From: CAWCAW01 sp963793645
GTDB taxonomy: Bacteria; Actinomycetota; Acidimicrobiia; Acidimicrobiales; UBA8190
Length of the DNA stretch: 64,000 nt
Direction of reading: 5' to 3'
NCBI GenBank assembly: GCA_963793645.1
Contig: CAWCAW010000010.1
Coordinates: forward strand, 434,001 to 498,000
The position numbers and the translations under genes were made by a program. The notes under the pieces were generated by a model. That model ran no database searches and was not told where the DNA came from. It saw nothing but the letters and a program-made list of their open reading frames with translations. Of the stretch, positions 27,356 through 36,139 are shown piece after piece (within the stretch, counting starts at the first letter, position 1; each line of letters starts with the position of its first letter).

Positions 27356-27562
27356 AGTCGTCTTCTGAGGTCAAGACCTGCCGGAGCGCGTCGCGCAGCG
27401 AGACCCGAGACGGCCCTCGACGCGTCGCAGCTCGGCCAACAGCCGCATGGCCTGCTCCCGGTCGAGGGCAGCCTTCGACCCCGGCGGCAACATGGCCAAT
27501 GAGCGCCGGAGGTTCTCCAGCTCGTACATGCGGTCCACGGACGACGAACATACGTTTGCCAT
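27356..27562 (-). pseudogene. small helical protein, possibly frameshifted
   Basis: Starts MANVCSSSVDRMYELENLRR and continues as an amphipathic helix (AMLPPGSKAALDREQAMRLL, then AELRRVEGRL). Near 27400 a one-base shift gives RDALRQVLTSEDD and a stop at 27356, which looks more natural than the in-frame end at 27371. About 68 residues when joined. Divergent from the recombinase at 27594. Function unknown. Confidence 0.4.
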
Positions 27563-27593
27563 GGAGAGATACGCAAGTGCCTCTGGTCCGTAG

Positions 27594-28607
27594 GTGGAAG
27601 GTCCCGGTAAACTCCTTATGAGAATGATGATTCCCACAAGTACAGCGGCTCTTTTGACAAACCGAGCTGACCTCCTGCCCGCCCCGGTCACCGACCCCTC
27701 CCGCCACCCAGTAGCCGTTTACCTCGCCCGCCTGGCCCCAGGGTCCCGACGCTCCCAGGCCGCAGCCCTCAAGACCATGTCCAGCTTGCTGACCGGTGGT
27801 CGCCTGGATTCTCAGTCCCTCCCCTGGCACCAACTCGGCTATCAACACACCCAGGCCCTGAGAGCCGCTCTTGCCGAGCGATACAGCCCAGCCACCGCCA
27901 ACCGCCATCTGGCTGCTCTTCGTGGTGTGCTCCGTGAAGCCTGGCGTCTCGGGCTCATGAATGCCGAAGACCTCGCCCGCGCCACCGACCTTCCACCAGT
28001 ACGGGGTGAACGCCTACCCCGTGGACGAGGACTCTCGCGCGGCGAGCTGCGTTCCCTCTTCGATTCATGTCGTGGTGGCACCGCCGCCGATGCCCGCGAC
28101 GCCGCCCTCATGGGTGTGCTCTACGCCGCTGGCCTCAGGCGGGCTGAGGTGGTGGCCCTCGACGTCTCCGATTACGACCCTGACACCGGGAGCGTCGTCA
28201 TCCACGGCAAGGGGAACAAGGAACGCGCCGCATACATCGACAACGGGGCGGCCGACGCCATGTCCGCTTGGCTCTCGGTGCGGGGTGAATCACCGGGGCC
28301 GCTCTTCTGCCCTGTGACACAAACCGGTGCCGTCACAATCCGGCCCATGACCGACCAGGCCGTCTACGCCATTCTTCAAGCCCGCGCCAAGAAGGCCAAT
28401 GTGAAGGCGTTCTCGCCCCACGACTTACGTCGCTCCTGTGTCTCAGACCTCCTCGATGCCGGAGTCGACATCTCCGTGGTGCAACGTTTCGTTGGTCATG
28501 CCAATGTGACAACCACAGCTCGGTACGACCGGCGTGGTGAGCAGGCCAAGAAGAAGGCGGCCAAATCGTTGCACGTTCCTTTCATTGTGGAATCCGGCTT
28601 GCCTTGA
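27594..28607 (+). CDS. tyrosine recombinase, XerC/D-like
   Basis: Up to 337 residues: N-terminal SAM-like core-binding domain (TANRHLAALRGVLREAWRLG) and a catalytic domain with the full set Arg 182 (AAGLRRAEVV), Lys 206 (GKGNKER), His 276 and Arg 279 (HDLRRS), His 302 (VGHANVTTT) and Tyr 311. It is more like XerD or transposon/integron-type recombinases than the phage-type integrase at the right end. It may belong to a nested mobile segment. The GTG at 27594 lacks a clear ribosome site; ATG codons at 27618 and 27624 are alternatives. Confidence 0.88.
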   Translation: MEGPGKLLMRMMIPTSTAALLTNRADLLPAPVTDPSRHPVAVYLARLAPGSRRSQAAALKTMSSLLTGGRLDSQSLPWHQLGYQHTQALRAALAERYSPATANRHLAALRGVLREAWRLGLMNAEDLARATDLPPVRGERLPRGRGLSRGELRSLFDSCRGGTAADARDAALMGVLYAAGLRRAEVVALDVSDYDPDTGSVVIHGKGNKERAAYIDNGAADAMSAWLSVRGESPGPLFCPVTQTGAVTIRPMTDQAVYAILQARAKKANVKAFSPHDLRRSCVSDLLDAGVDISVVQRFVGHANVTTTARYDRRGEQAKKKAAKSLHVPFIVESGLP

Positions 28608-28671
28608 GCCAGTCGCCCGTGTCGAGGCGCTGACCCTAGCCATTAGCTCCCATTGATGACACGCTGGCACT

Positions 28672-29313
28672 GTGGACGCTCGTTCAGACCACGACAGCAT
28701 CCGTCGCAGCTACGACACGCTCGCCGAGCGCTATTCGGCTCAACTTGGCGATGAGCTGGTCCATAAGCCCCTTGACCGCGCCCTCCTCAACGCTCTCATT
28801 GAGCAGAACCCATCGGGCATGCCCATCGCTGACGTGGGCTGCGGCCCTGGACACGTTGCTGCCTGGCTCGTCAGCCACGGGGCGCACGCTGTCGGTATCG
28901 ATATGTCGCCAGGCATGGTGGCAGTCGGACGACGCGAACACCCCGAGGTCGAGTTCCGGCAGGGGGACCTGCTCTCGCTTCCGGCCGCCGATGGTGAGTT
29001 CGGCTCGGCCGTCGCCTTCTATTCGATAATCCACCTCAAGGACGATGAGCTGGAACCTGCCTGTGGCGAGTTGAGACGTGTCTTGGTCGAGCGTGGACGG
29101 TTGCTCGTGGCCTTCCACGTCGGCGATGAAGTCCGTCACGTTGACGAGATGTGGGGCGAGAGAGTGGAGCTTGACTTCCGCTTCCTCGAAACGACAGCAG
29201 TTGCCCAGACGCTTCGTGCTGCAGGATTCGAGATTGAAGGAGAGCTGGAACGAACGAACTACCCACAGGAAGTTGAGACCCGGAGGGCTTATCTGTTCGC
29301 ACGTCGCCGCTAG
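28672..29313 (+). CDS. class I SAM-dependent methyltransferase
   Basis: A 213-residue methyltransferase starting at GTG. Motif I is IADVGCGPGHVAAWL, the acidic loop GIDMSPGM, post-motif I FRQGDLLSLPAADGEF, and motif IV/V GRLLVAFHVGDE. The opening SYDTLAERYSAQLGDEL is typical of UbiE/Methyltransf_11-type small-molecule enzymes. Substrate unknown; a cargo gene of the element. Confidence 0.85.
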   Translation: MDARSDHDSIRRSYDTLAERYSAQLGDELVHKPLDRALLNALIEQNPSGMPIADVGCGPGHVAAWLVSHGAHAVGIDMSPGMVAVGRREHPEVEFRQGDLLSLPAADGEFGSAVAFYSIIHLKDDELEPACGELRRVLVERGRLLVAFHVGDEVRHVDEMWGERVELDFRFLETTAVAQTLRAAGFEIEGELERTNYPQEVETRRAYLFARRR

Positions 29314-29428
29314 GCGTTGGTTGCATTTGGGTCATTAACGGGGGCCATCTGAGCGAGCCAGAGGTCCCTCGGAGGGGGGGAACGGCAAGGTCTCTCTTCG
29401 TGGTCGATAGCGTTGAGGAGTGGTGACC

Positions 29429-30373
29429 GTGTTCCCTCCCATCGAGCCTTACGAGACCGGGCTCCTCGATGTTGGCGACGGCCATTCGCTCTACTGGGAA
29501 TGCTGCGGCAACCCGACAGGAACACCGGCAGTCGTCCTCCATGGCGGTCCCGGGTCGGGATGTACACCGGGTCTGCGCCAGTTGTTCGACCCCACCCTCT
29601 ACCGCATCGTTCTTTTCGACCAGCGCGGTTCGGGACGGAGCGTGCCTCGGGTTGTCGCCGACACGGACATGTCGACCAACACCACTGCACATCTCGTTGC
29701 CGACATCGAGCGTCTCCGGGGTCACCTCGGAGTCAAGCGGTGGGTCGTTTTCGGCGTTTCATGGGGTGTCACCCTCGGCCTTGCCTACGCCGAGAGGCAT
29801 CGGGAGTCCGCCCTCGCTTTCGTGGCCAGCTCGGTCACCCTGACCCGACCAAAAGACATCCACTGGCTCTACCACGAGACAGGTCGCTACTACCCCGAGG
29901 CATGGCAGCGGTTCCGTGACGGTGTTCCCGAGCGTGAACGCGACGGGAACCTTGTGGTGGCCTACTACCGCTTGCTTCATCAACAGCCCGAACTCTCACG
30001 CCGAGCACAAGCGGCGAAGGATTGGTGTCTATGGGAGGACGCCGCCTCCCCGCTGCCCGGAAGCACGCCCAATCCTCGGTACAAGGATGCGGCCTTTCGG
30101 ATGACCTTCGCCCGGACGGTCACCCACTACTTCCGCCACGGGGCATGGCTCGCCGAGGACGTATTGCTCGACAATGCACATCGCCTTGCGGAGATACCGG
30201 CAGTGCTCGTTCACGGTGCCTTCGACTTGGGGAGCCCCGTCGATAGTGCCCAAGAACTTGCTCAGGCGTGGCCGGGCGCAGAGCTGCGGGTCGTTGACAC
30301 CGGTCACACTGGTGGTGACTCGATGGCCACAGTCGTCATCGAAGCCACGAACCGGTTTGCCAGCGTCGACTGA
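29429..30373 (+). CDS. pip: proline iminopeptidase (prolyl aminopeptidase)
   Basis: An alpha/beta hydrolase of 314 residues that removes N-terminal proline from peptides. Family landmarks: start FPPIEPYETGLL, oxyanion segment HGGPGSG (38-44), FDQRGSGRS, nucleophile elbow GVSWGV (Ser 111), Asp in HGAFDLGSP and His in DTGHTGGDS. I chose the GTG at 29429, eight bases after GAGGAG; GTG codons at 29420 and 29423 overlap that site. Follows the methyltransferase on the same strand after about 115 bases. Confidence 0.88.
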   Translation: MFPPIEPYETGLLDVGDGHSLYWECCGNPTGTPAVVLHGGPGSGCTPGLRQLFDPTLYRIVLFDQRGSGRSVPRVVADTDMSTNTTAHLVADIERLRGHLGVKRWVVFGVSWGVTLGLAYAERHRESALAFVASSVTLTRPKDIHWLYHETGRYYPEAWQRFRDGVPERERDGNLVVAYYRLLHQQPELSRRAQAAKDWCLWEDAASPLPGSTPNPRYKDAAFRMTFARTVTHYFRHGAWLAEDVLLDNAHRLAEIPAVLVHGAFDLGSPVDSAQELAQAWPGAELRVVDTGHTGGDSMATVVIEATNRFASVD

Positions 30374-30559
30374 CGCACTCCCCCGTTGCGAACACTCAGG
30401 GCGATACTGGCAAGTGAGCGACAAAGCTGGGTGACCTCGCAAGCACCACGCTTTGTGGCCAAGGAGCGCGCTCAAGCTGGCGGTTTGGCGTTGCCCTTCA
30501 GCACGGTGAATGGGGCGCCGATGAGTAAAGGACCGCAACCAGACAAGGAGGCGACTGAC

Positions 30560-30658
30560 ATGCGTAAGGTAATCGTGGCAACGGTAGTGGCCCTCGGTGG
30601 TACCGGACTTGCGTTCGCTATCCGTTCCAAGATGTTGGCGAAGGGACAAACCGACTGA
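30560..30658 (+). CDS. 32-residue single-helix membrane peptide
   Basis: A very short gene starting at an ATG with a strong ribosome site (AAGGAGG, nine bases upstream). The product MRKVIVATVVALGGTGLAFA continues IRSKMLAKGQTD: one transmembrane helix with basic ends. The upstream frame has another ATG at 30524, but without a comparable site. The strength of the ribosome site is the main support. Confidence 0.5.
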   Translation: MRKVIVATVVALGGTGLAFAIRSKMLAKGQTD

Positions 30659-30733
30659 CTGGACCTTGGTCCGTGTCCGCACCGCAAGGCACGCGGGTAT
30701 AGTGATGAGGTCGTTCCGAAGACCACTGGTCCG

Positions 30734-30840
30734 AAGGAACGCACATCACGCAAGGAAGAGGCCCCGGGAGTCCGCTCCCCGGGCCTCTTCCGCGTCATCC
30801 CTCAGAACCCTCTGAAACCAAAGGAACGCACATCACGCAA
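30734..30840. repeat. 20-bp direct repeat flanking the hairpin
   Basis: AAGGAACGCACATCACGCAA occurs at 30734-30753, ending exactly where the hairpin begins, and again at 30821-30840. The arrangement repeat-hairpin-repeat is unexplained. Confidence 0.6.
30754..30791. terminator. strong hairpin, probable transcription terminator
   Basis: GGAAGAGGCCCCGGGA pairs with TCCCCGGGCCTCTTCC around a short loop: a stem of about 16 bp. It lies downstream of the methyltransferase, iminopeptidase and small-peptide genes. There is no long T-run, as is common for high-GC terminators. Confidence 0.65.
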
Positions 30841-30867
30841 TACAGAGCGCCTACGGCGCCTCACCCT

Positions 30868-30884
30868 CTGGGGGGTTCCCCCAG
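30868..30884. terminator. hairpin CTGGGGG-GTT-CCCCCAG
   Basis: A perfect 7-bp stem with a 3-base loop, in a stretch of short inverted repeats (30844-30940). Together with the hairpin at 30754 it fills the interval before the cyclase gene. No gene is supported between 30661 and 31239, although a 56-codon frame (31022-31192) exists. Confidence 0.4.
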
Positions 30885-31239
30885 ACCCCCCAACGGCACC
30901 GCTCGCTTCGCTTCGCTCGCCGTACAGCAGTATTCCGTGCTCCGTCTCCCCCGCTCGCGTCTGCGTGCTGGCGCTACGTTGTGGCCGATGGACTTCGAGC
31001 CAAGAAGGTTGCTGAGGCGCGATGGATGACGACACGAGGCTGGTGATAACAGGGCAAATCGGAGAGCGTGGCGTCCAAAAAGTCCACACGCGCCACGGCA
31101 ACCTCGCCGTGGGGAAGGCATTCGGCCTGAGATTGAACCCAGATCGCCGACAGGAGGCTTTCGTACGAAGTCGTTGGCCAGACTGTTCCTAGCCATGACC
31201 AAGGAAGACGCGAGCACATCTGCGTGCAAAGCTTCCGCT

Positions 31240-32592
31240 ATGAGTGAGGTCGAGTACGCCCGAACAGAAGATGGCACTCACGTCGCTTATCGGGTGCTTG
31301 AAGCCGAGACCGACGGTCACTCGAAGAACGACATCGTTATGGTCTCCGGTGGTCTGTTTCCGATGGAGGTATTCGACGACGATCCCGGCTTCGTTCGGCT
31401 CCTCGAAGGACTCCGCTCTCTGGGGCGGTTGGTCGTGTTTGACCGACGCGGCATCGGGCACTCCGACCCTATTGTCGATTGGGAGAGGCCGGTCCTCGAC
31501 CAATGGGCCGACGACTTGTGGGCTGTGGTGGAGGCGTCGGGCGCACAAGACGGTGCGGTGTTCGCGTGGGACGGCTACGGGGTAGCCACTCGATTCGCGG
31601 CCCGGCACTTCGGGCGACTGCGGTTGCTCGTGCTTCACCAACCGTTGGCGATTGCCGAAGACCGTTGGGACGAGTGGGTTGCCAACCGGCTCTACCTCTT
31701 GCGCGAGAACCTCAGCCAGGACACCCTCCTTGAGCAAATCGCACCGTCTCGCGCCGACGAAGCGTCGTTTCGCGATTGGTATCGCCATGCGGGACGTGCC
31801 GGAGCGAGCCCGGCCACTGCCGCCAAGATCTGGGAGTCTGTGTTCGCGTCGCGGCCCAGCGATCAGCTACTCGGGGCGGTCGAGACGCCCACCTTGGTGC
31901 TTTATCGTCGCGACAACTTCTATTCACCTGCGGATGCGGCCCGGATTGCGGCGTCCCAAATCAGCGGCGCGACCGTCGTCGAGCTTGCCGGAGCCGATCA
32001 TTTTCCGTTTGTAGGCGACGTCGACAGTGTCGTTGCTGAGGTCGCTGATTTCGTGGTGGGTCAGAGGCGATTGCCACCTCCTCAACGTCTTCTGGCGGCG
32101 ATCATGTTCACTGACCTTGTCGCCTCCACCGAACGCGCCGCATCACTTGGAGATAACCAATGGAAGTCCATTCTCGACCGCCATGATGCCGTCGTGCGGG
32201 CGGCCGTCGGGAACTGCGGTGGAACGGTTGTCAAGACGACAGGAGACGGCGTTCTTGCGCTCCTTCCGTCTGCGGGTGCTGCTGTTCGAGCCGCCAAGCG
32301 AATACGAGATCAACTCGATGCGGACGGGCTTGCGGTACGGATCGCCATTCACGTCAGCGACATCGACCGTCGCGGTGCCGATGTCTCAGGAATCGGCGTC
32401 AACATCACCGCCCGGGTGATGGCATTCGCCGATTCCGGTGAGATCGCAGTGACTGCGTCGGTCCCCATCGCCCTAACGGGCCAGGTCGCAGAGTTCGAGG
32501 CCCTCGGAACACACCAACTCAAGGGGGTCCCCGGCGAGTGGGAGCTGTTCCGCCTGTCCGGGAACCACGTTCGTGAGCGACCAGCTCGGTAA
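31240..32592 (+). CDS. alpha/beta hydrolase - class III nucleotidyl cyclase fusion
   Basis: A 450-residue protein. Residues 1-275 are an alpha/beta-hydrolase fold with Asp (111, AWDGYG) where the nucleophile Ser normally stands, and His 254. Residues 285-445 are a class III adenylate/guanylate cyclase domain: metal Asp 292 in MFTDLVASTE, Asp 336 in KTTGDGVLAL, and VNITARVM near 390. The pairing is known from mycobacteria, where the first domain is thought to sense a ligand. The ATG at 31240 fits the fold start; the frame is open 22 residues further. Confidence 0.88.
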   Translation: MSEVEYARTEDGTHVAYRVLEAETDGHSKNDIVMVSGGLFPMEVFDDDPGFVRLLEGLRSLGRLVVFDRRGIGHSDPIVDWERPVLDQWADDLWAVVEASGAQDGAVFAWDGYGVATRFAARHFGRLRLLVLHQPLAIAEDRWDEWVANRLYLLRENLSQDTLLEQIAPSRADEASFRDWYRHAGRAGASPATAAKIWESVFASRPSDQLLGAVETPTLVLYRRDNFYSPADAARIAASQISGATVVELAGADHFPFVGDVDSVVAEVADFVVGQRRLPPPQRLLAAIMFTDLVASTERAASLGDNQWKSILDRHDAVVRAAVGNCGGTVVKTTGDGVLALLPSAGAAVRAAKRIRDQLDADGLAVRIAIHVSDIDRRGADVSGIGVNITARVMAFADSGEIAVTASVPIALTGQVAEFEALGTHQLKGVPGEWELFRLSGNHVRERPAR

Positions 32593-32961
32593 CGTCCTGC
32601 CCTAACCTCGCCAATCGCAACGGTACCGCATCGGCCCTATCGCTCACACCCCGAAGGCGCCCTCGGCGAACTCCAACGTCCCGGGCTCCGGGTCGTCGGT
32701 GTGATCGAATCATATGCGGGTTATGACACGTTGAACGTCTGGAACAGCACGGCGAACTCGCAACCAGCCGCCATTCCTCCGTACCCGGCAATGCTGCGCA
32801 AGAACGCATCCGGGTCGAAGTCTGTGCCGAGCCTCGGTGCGAGTGCGTCCCCTGTCCGCAAGCGTGATTGCGATCGGGTGGCCCGAGGTGGTCGGACTGG
32901 CCTCGGCAGGGCGCTCATGCACGGCAATACCGGGCGCCCCCTCGGTCAGATCGCACTCCGC
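32593..32961. other. intergenic stretch, no gene supported
   Basis: Lies between convergent genes. A minus-strand frame ends in FDPDAFLRSIAGYGGMAAGC and EFAVLFQTFNVS (stop near 32721), which could be the tail of a lost gene, but no start or domain is seen. Confidence 0.3.
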
Positions 32962-34176
32962 TCATGGCAGGGTCTTCGTGCGGATGGCTTCTACCTGATC
33001 CGAGTCGTAGTTCGTGACCAGCAAGGTGGTCTCGCTCGCGGCCATCTCCCGAGGGAAGCGCCCTGCTGAGACCGTGCCGAGCACCGCCGGCCTTCCATCC
33101 AATGCTGCCTGAGCATCTACGACCGTGAGTTGCGCAGTGGCCCCGCGTGCATTGAACCGGTTTGAGTTGGCCACGACAACGCGGGCATCACCATTCACCA
33201 GGGCGAGCCCGACCGGTGCCGCGCCGACTGGCACCCGGGCGACCAAGGCGTGAACAGGATCTGAAACGAGGCGGGCCGAGGAAAATGCCAAGAGTTCGTT
33301 GCTTCCCCTGGCCGTGATCCACACCGTCGCGCCGTCGGCCGATGCGACGACTCGCACCGGGCTGCAACCCGCAGTGACTGTCGAGGCAACCCCCTGGGCT
33401 GGCGCTGATTCGGCTTTTCTCACGTCGACCACGCTCAGTGTGCCGAGTCCGCCGCTACGAGCACCCGGCTCGGCTTCACTTGTGGCGTAGAGCCACTTCC
33501 CATCCGGCGAGATGGCCAGGCCTACCGGAGCCTCACCGAGCGGCACGATGCCTATGAAGTCATTCGGGCCAAAGCCCTGAGAGAGGGCCGTGGCCAGGTT
33601 GAACACCGCCAGGCCGCCGCTACCCTCCAGGGACACGAATGCGAACCGACCATCTGTAGTCACCGCCACCTCGATCGACCCATGCCCATCGCTTGCGAGG
33701 GTACCCACAACGGCGTCCGGTATATCTGCCTCGATCCGGTCTACGTCGACGACGAGGGCCCCACCAGCCCCGTCGGCGACGAGGAGGTATCGGCCGTCAG
33801 GCGTCAGAGCCTCGCCGAAGGCGCTCACCCCCAGCGGTATCTGGTGTTCGAGCCTCGGAGGGAAGCTCCCGTCAGATAGCGCGCCGATGCTCGACGCCAA
33901 CGACACAAACGACCACTTACCATCGGCTGCAGTCACGACACCGAGAGGGGACGATGGGACCGGAACGAAGTCCGGGTGAACGCCGGTCAGGGACGCACTG
34001 GTTGCTTCCCTAGTGGTGCAGTTGCTTCCACCGATGTGGGCGCTCGTCGCCGAGCTGTTCTTTGTAGGACCAGCCCCCTTGCCGCATCCTGCGCAGACGA
34101 CGATCGCAAGCAAGACGGTACCCGCTATGGCGGCCCACCTGGTGCGGCGGCGGTTGTGACGGGAGTGGACGGGCAT
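32962..34176 (-). CDS. beta-propeller (YVTN-type) lipoprotein
   Basis: About 404 residues. A signal peptide with lipobox (LLAIVVCAGC, Cys near residue 32) is followed by repeated blades with the pattern SPDGKWLYATSE, TPDGRYLLVADGAGG and TTDGRFAFVSLEGSG, typical of YVTN/lactonase-like 7-bladed propellers. Expected outside the membrane; binds or stabilises unknown partners. The start is set at the ATG at 34176, directly before the signal peptide. Confidence 0.82.
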   Translation of the reverse strand: MPVHSRHNRRRTRWAAIAGTVLLAIVVCAGCGKGAGPTKNSSATSAHIGGSNCTTREATSASLTGVHPDFVPVPSSPLGVVTAADGKWSFVSLASSIGALSDGSFPPRLEHQIPLGVSAFGEALTPDGRYLLVADGAGGALVVDVDRIEADIPDAVVGTLASDGHGSIEVAVTTDGRFAFVSLEGSGGLAVFNLATALSQGFGPNDFIGIVPLGEAPVGLAISPDGKWLYATSEAEPGARSGGLGTLSVVDVRKAESAPAQGVASTVTAGCSPVRVVASADGATVWITARGSNELLAFSSARLVSDPVHALVARVPVGAAPVGLALVNGDARVVVANSNRFNARGATAQLTVVDAQAALDGRPAVLGTVSAGRFPREMAASETTLLVTNYDSDQVEAIRTKTLP

Positions 34177-34383
34177 GACTCTCCAGTCAAGCAGGGCGTT
34201 CCTTGTGGTCGTATTCGGCTGGACGGGAACCTCTCCCCCATCCGGAAAGCTTCGTTCTCGACCGTCCCTGCGGCCCGGGATCGACCGGCCCGAACGCTTA
34301 CGAGAATCGGGGATAGCGGTGACCCAGTCCCAGTGGCCCGACCGTCCGCAAATCACCGCGCCGAGGCTTGCCGGTGACCCGGC

Positions 34384-34881
34384 TCAGAGTGCTTCCCGCA
34401 CGTCACCAATGTCAGCAAACTCAAGGTGACCCCCAGCCGTCAACGTCCACGGCGCCGACTTCTGGCTGGAGATGGGGCGATGTCGACGCGGTGCGTCGGT
34501 CCCAACCATACGCGCCTCCCTCCGCAGCACCTTGAGGTAGCCGTTGAGCACTCGACGGTCAGGTGGCGGTCCGTCGATGGGACCGTCCCCCACGACGTAT
34601 GGCCGCAAGACGGCGAGCACCTCCTCGTATCGCATGAACAGACGCTCCCGATGACGCGCCCGTTCAAAGCGGCCGACGTAACTCTTGCGCCAGTCGTAAT
34701 ACAGGTCTCTGCAGTACGACGGTCTGTACCCCGTCTCCGTGGAAATCTCCACCCATGTTGCCCGCTCCTTCATCCTCAGTCGCACAACCCGGGCGTGAAG
34801 CTCGTCGACCGCTAGGACTTGGTCGAGTAACGGAGCCCCGGGGCCACCGCCGAGTTTGGTCGGCAATGCCACGCGCTTCAT
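34384..34881 (-). CDS. putative DNA-binding protein of the element
   Basis: A 165-residue basic protein. Residues 38-70 (ERATWVEISTETGYRPSYCR, then DLYYDW) have a helix-turn-helix pattern like terminase small subunits or replication/transcription regulators. It is transcribed away from the repeat-rich region at 34882-35440, so it is a candidate to bind those repeats. No close family was recognised. Confidence 0.5.
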   Translation of the reverse strand: MKRVALPTKLGGGPGAPLLDQVLAVDELHARVVRLRMKERATWVEISTETGYRPSYCRDLYYDWRKSYVGRFERARHRERLFMRYEEVLAVLRPYVVGDGPIDGPPPDRRVLNGYLKVLRREARMVGTDAPRRHRPISSQKSAPWTLTAGGHLEFADIGDVREAL

Positions 34882-35440
34882 GATGACCGAGGTGCGTGGT
34901 AAGCGAGGGGAATCGTGTCGCTATCCCGCGTGCCTGGAGTAGGTGCTTTTTGGACGCATGATGAAGCACCGAGCATCGCTCAAGTTGTGGATAGCGATCT
35001 GCGTGGCGGTCACCCAAAGACATGCATGATGAGACGACAATGACGGGCCACAGGCTGTCTCATCATGATGATTTCATAGTTATGACCACCTGATGAGACG
35101 TGCTTCATCACGACGGGGCCTTCTTCTTTTAGGTTCTAATATGACCACGTGATGGGACGCGTCTTATCACGTGGTCATAACCATGGGTGAGAAGCGAAGC
35201 CTTCGCGCGACACCGTTCGCCATCGCCAAGAGTCTTTGCGCCCCTGAACGCCGCAGGACTTTTCGGCGTCCCATCGCACCTGCGGCACAGTTGATGGCCC
35301 CAGCGTTGGCCTGAGGGGCCTCTGGTCGGGAACCAAGGTTCGACGTCATCCTGCCGTTTTCGATTTCTTCCCGTGACTCCCCCTCTGAGACTTTCTGGCC
35401 TGAAATATTTGATGGGACAGGTCCCCGTACAGAAGGGTTC
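34882..35440. promoter_or_regulatory. iteron-like repeat region (possible origin or operator array)
   Basis: Contains copies of TGATGRGAC at 35027, 35091, 35150 and 35410 (plus) and at 35057-35065 and 35161-35169 (minus, the last with one change); a seventh overlaps the next gene start at 35442. There is a 13-bp perfect inverted repeat (ATGACCACGTGAT at 35141-35153, its complement at 35166-35178), TGATGAAGCAC near 34959 repeated inverted at 35100, and AT-rich patches between. It lies between divergent genes for two candidate DNA-binding proteins. Confidence 0.6.
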
Positions 35441-36118
35441 ATGATGAGACGACAATGTGCAAAGTGCCGCAAGATGAAGAACTGGGAGCCGCTCATGGGC
35501 GGCGGTGAGTGGTACACCCGCAAGAACGAAGTCCTGGCGTCGAGCGGAGACGGGTTCGAGAAGCGCGAGGAGGTGACCCTACCGTCGCCATATTGCCGAG
35601 AATGCACCAATGCATTGAAGAAGCCGTATCGGCAGAAGTGCAAGGCCGTAGCGCTAGTCGAAGGGGTGCATTCCCTGGCAGTCGGGCCGCCTAACAACGG
35701 CCGACTGAATGGAGAGGAGTTCGGGGTCTGCGAAGTGTGTGGGGAGAATGGCTGGGTAGACGTGGTGGGCCACCCCCACCCTGGGTTCCTGTGTCGAGCA
35801 TGTCGGGCGGTACTCGGTGATGGGCGCGACCGCCAGCGCTTTGTGACCATGCTGACGGTGTTGTCGGAGCACAATGCCAAGGAGCGAAGGCTGAACGACG
35901 ATGACGAAAGGAGGATCAAGGCCCGGTTCGCCGGATTCAGTCCACACAGAAGGGTCGCCCTAACGAGAAGGGCGAGCAAGAGGCCCATGCATCGGAGAAA
36001 CAAGTTTGGTGCCGTCGAGAACCACGATGTGTGCGAAGGGATGGAGAATCGGGTCCGGGTCGTCCTCAAGTGGATGTTGTCGCCATCAGGAGTCGTCGAG
36101 CCCCGGAACGCCCGGTAG
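35441..36118 (+). CDS. zinc-cluster protein, endonuclease VII-like remnant motif (paralog 1)
   Basis: A 225-residue protein with four CxxC pairs: CAKC and CREC in the N-terminal third around the motif GGGEWYTRK, and CEVC and CRAC in the middle. The second block (CEVCGENGWVDVVGHPHPGF, then LCRACRAVLGDGRDRQRF) resembles the recombination endonuclease VII fold (CxxC...DHdHxtGxxRGxLCxxCNxxLG) but lacks the DH and N catalytic residues. Start ATG 35441 has AGAAGGG upstream. It is paralogous to and convergent with the gene at 36140. Function unknown; zinc and nucleic-acid binding inferred. Confidence 0.65.
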   Translation: MMRRQCAKCRKMKNWEPLMGGGEWYTRKNEVLASSGDGFEKREEVTLPSPYCRECTNALKKPYRQKCKAVALVEGVHSLAVGPPNNGRLNGEEFGVCEVCGENGWVDVVGHPHPGFLCRACRAVLGDGRDRQRFVTMLTVLSEHNAKERRLNDDDERRIKARFAGFSPHRRVALTRRASKRPMHRRNKFGAVENHDVCEGMENRVRVVLKWMLSPSGVVEPRNAR

Positions 36119-36139
36119 TGGCTGACTCCCATTCGAGCT

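Noticed and set aside
31022..31192. 56-codon small open frame before the cyclase gene
   Set aside because: Weak ribosome site and no recognisable sequence; kept only as a remark.
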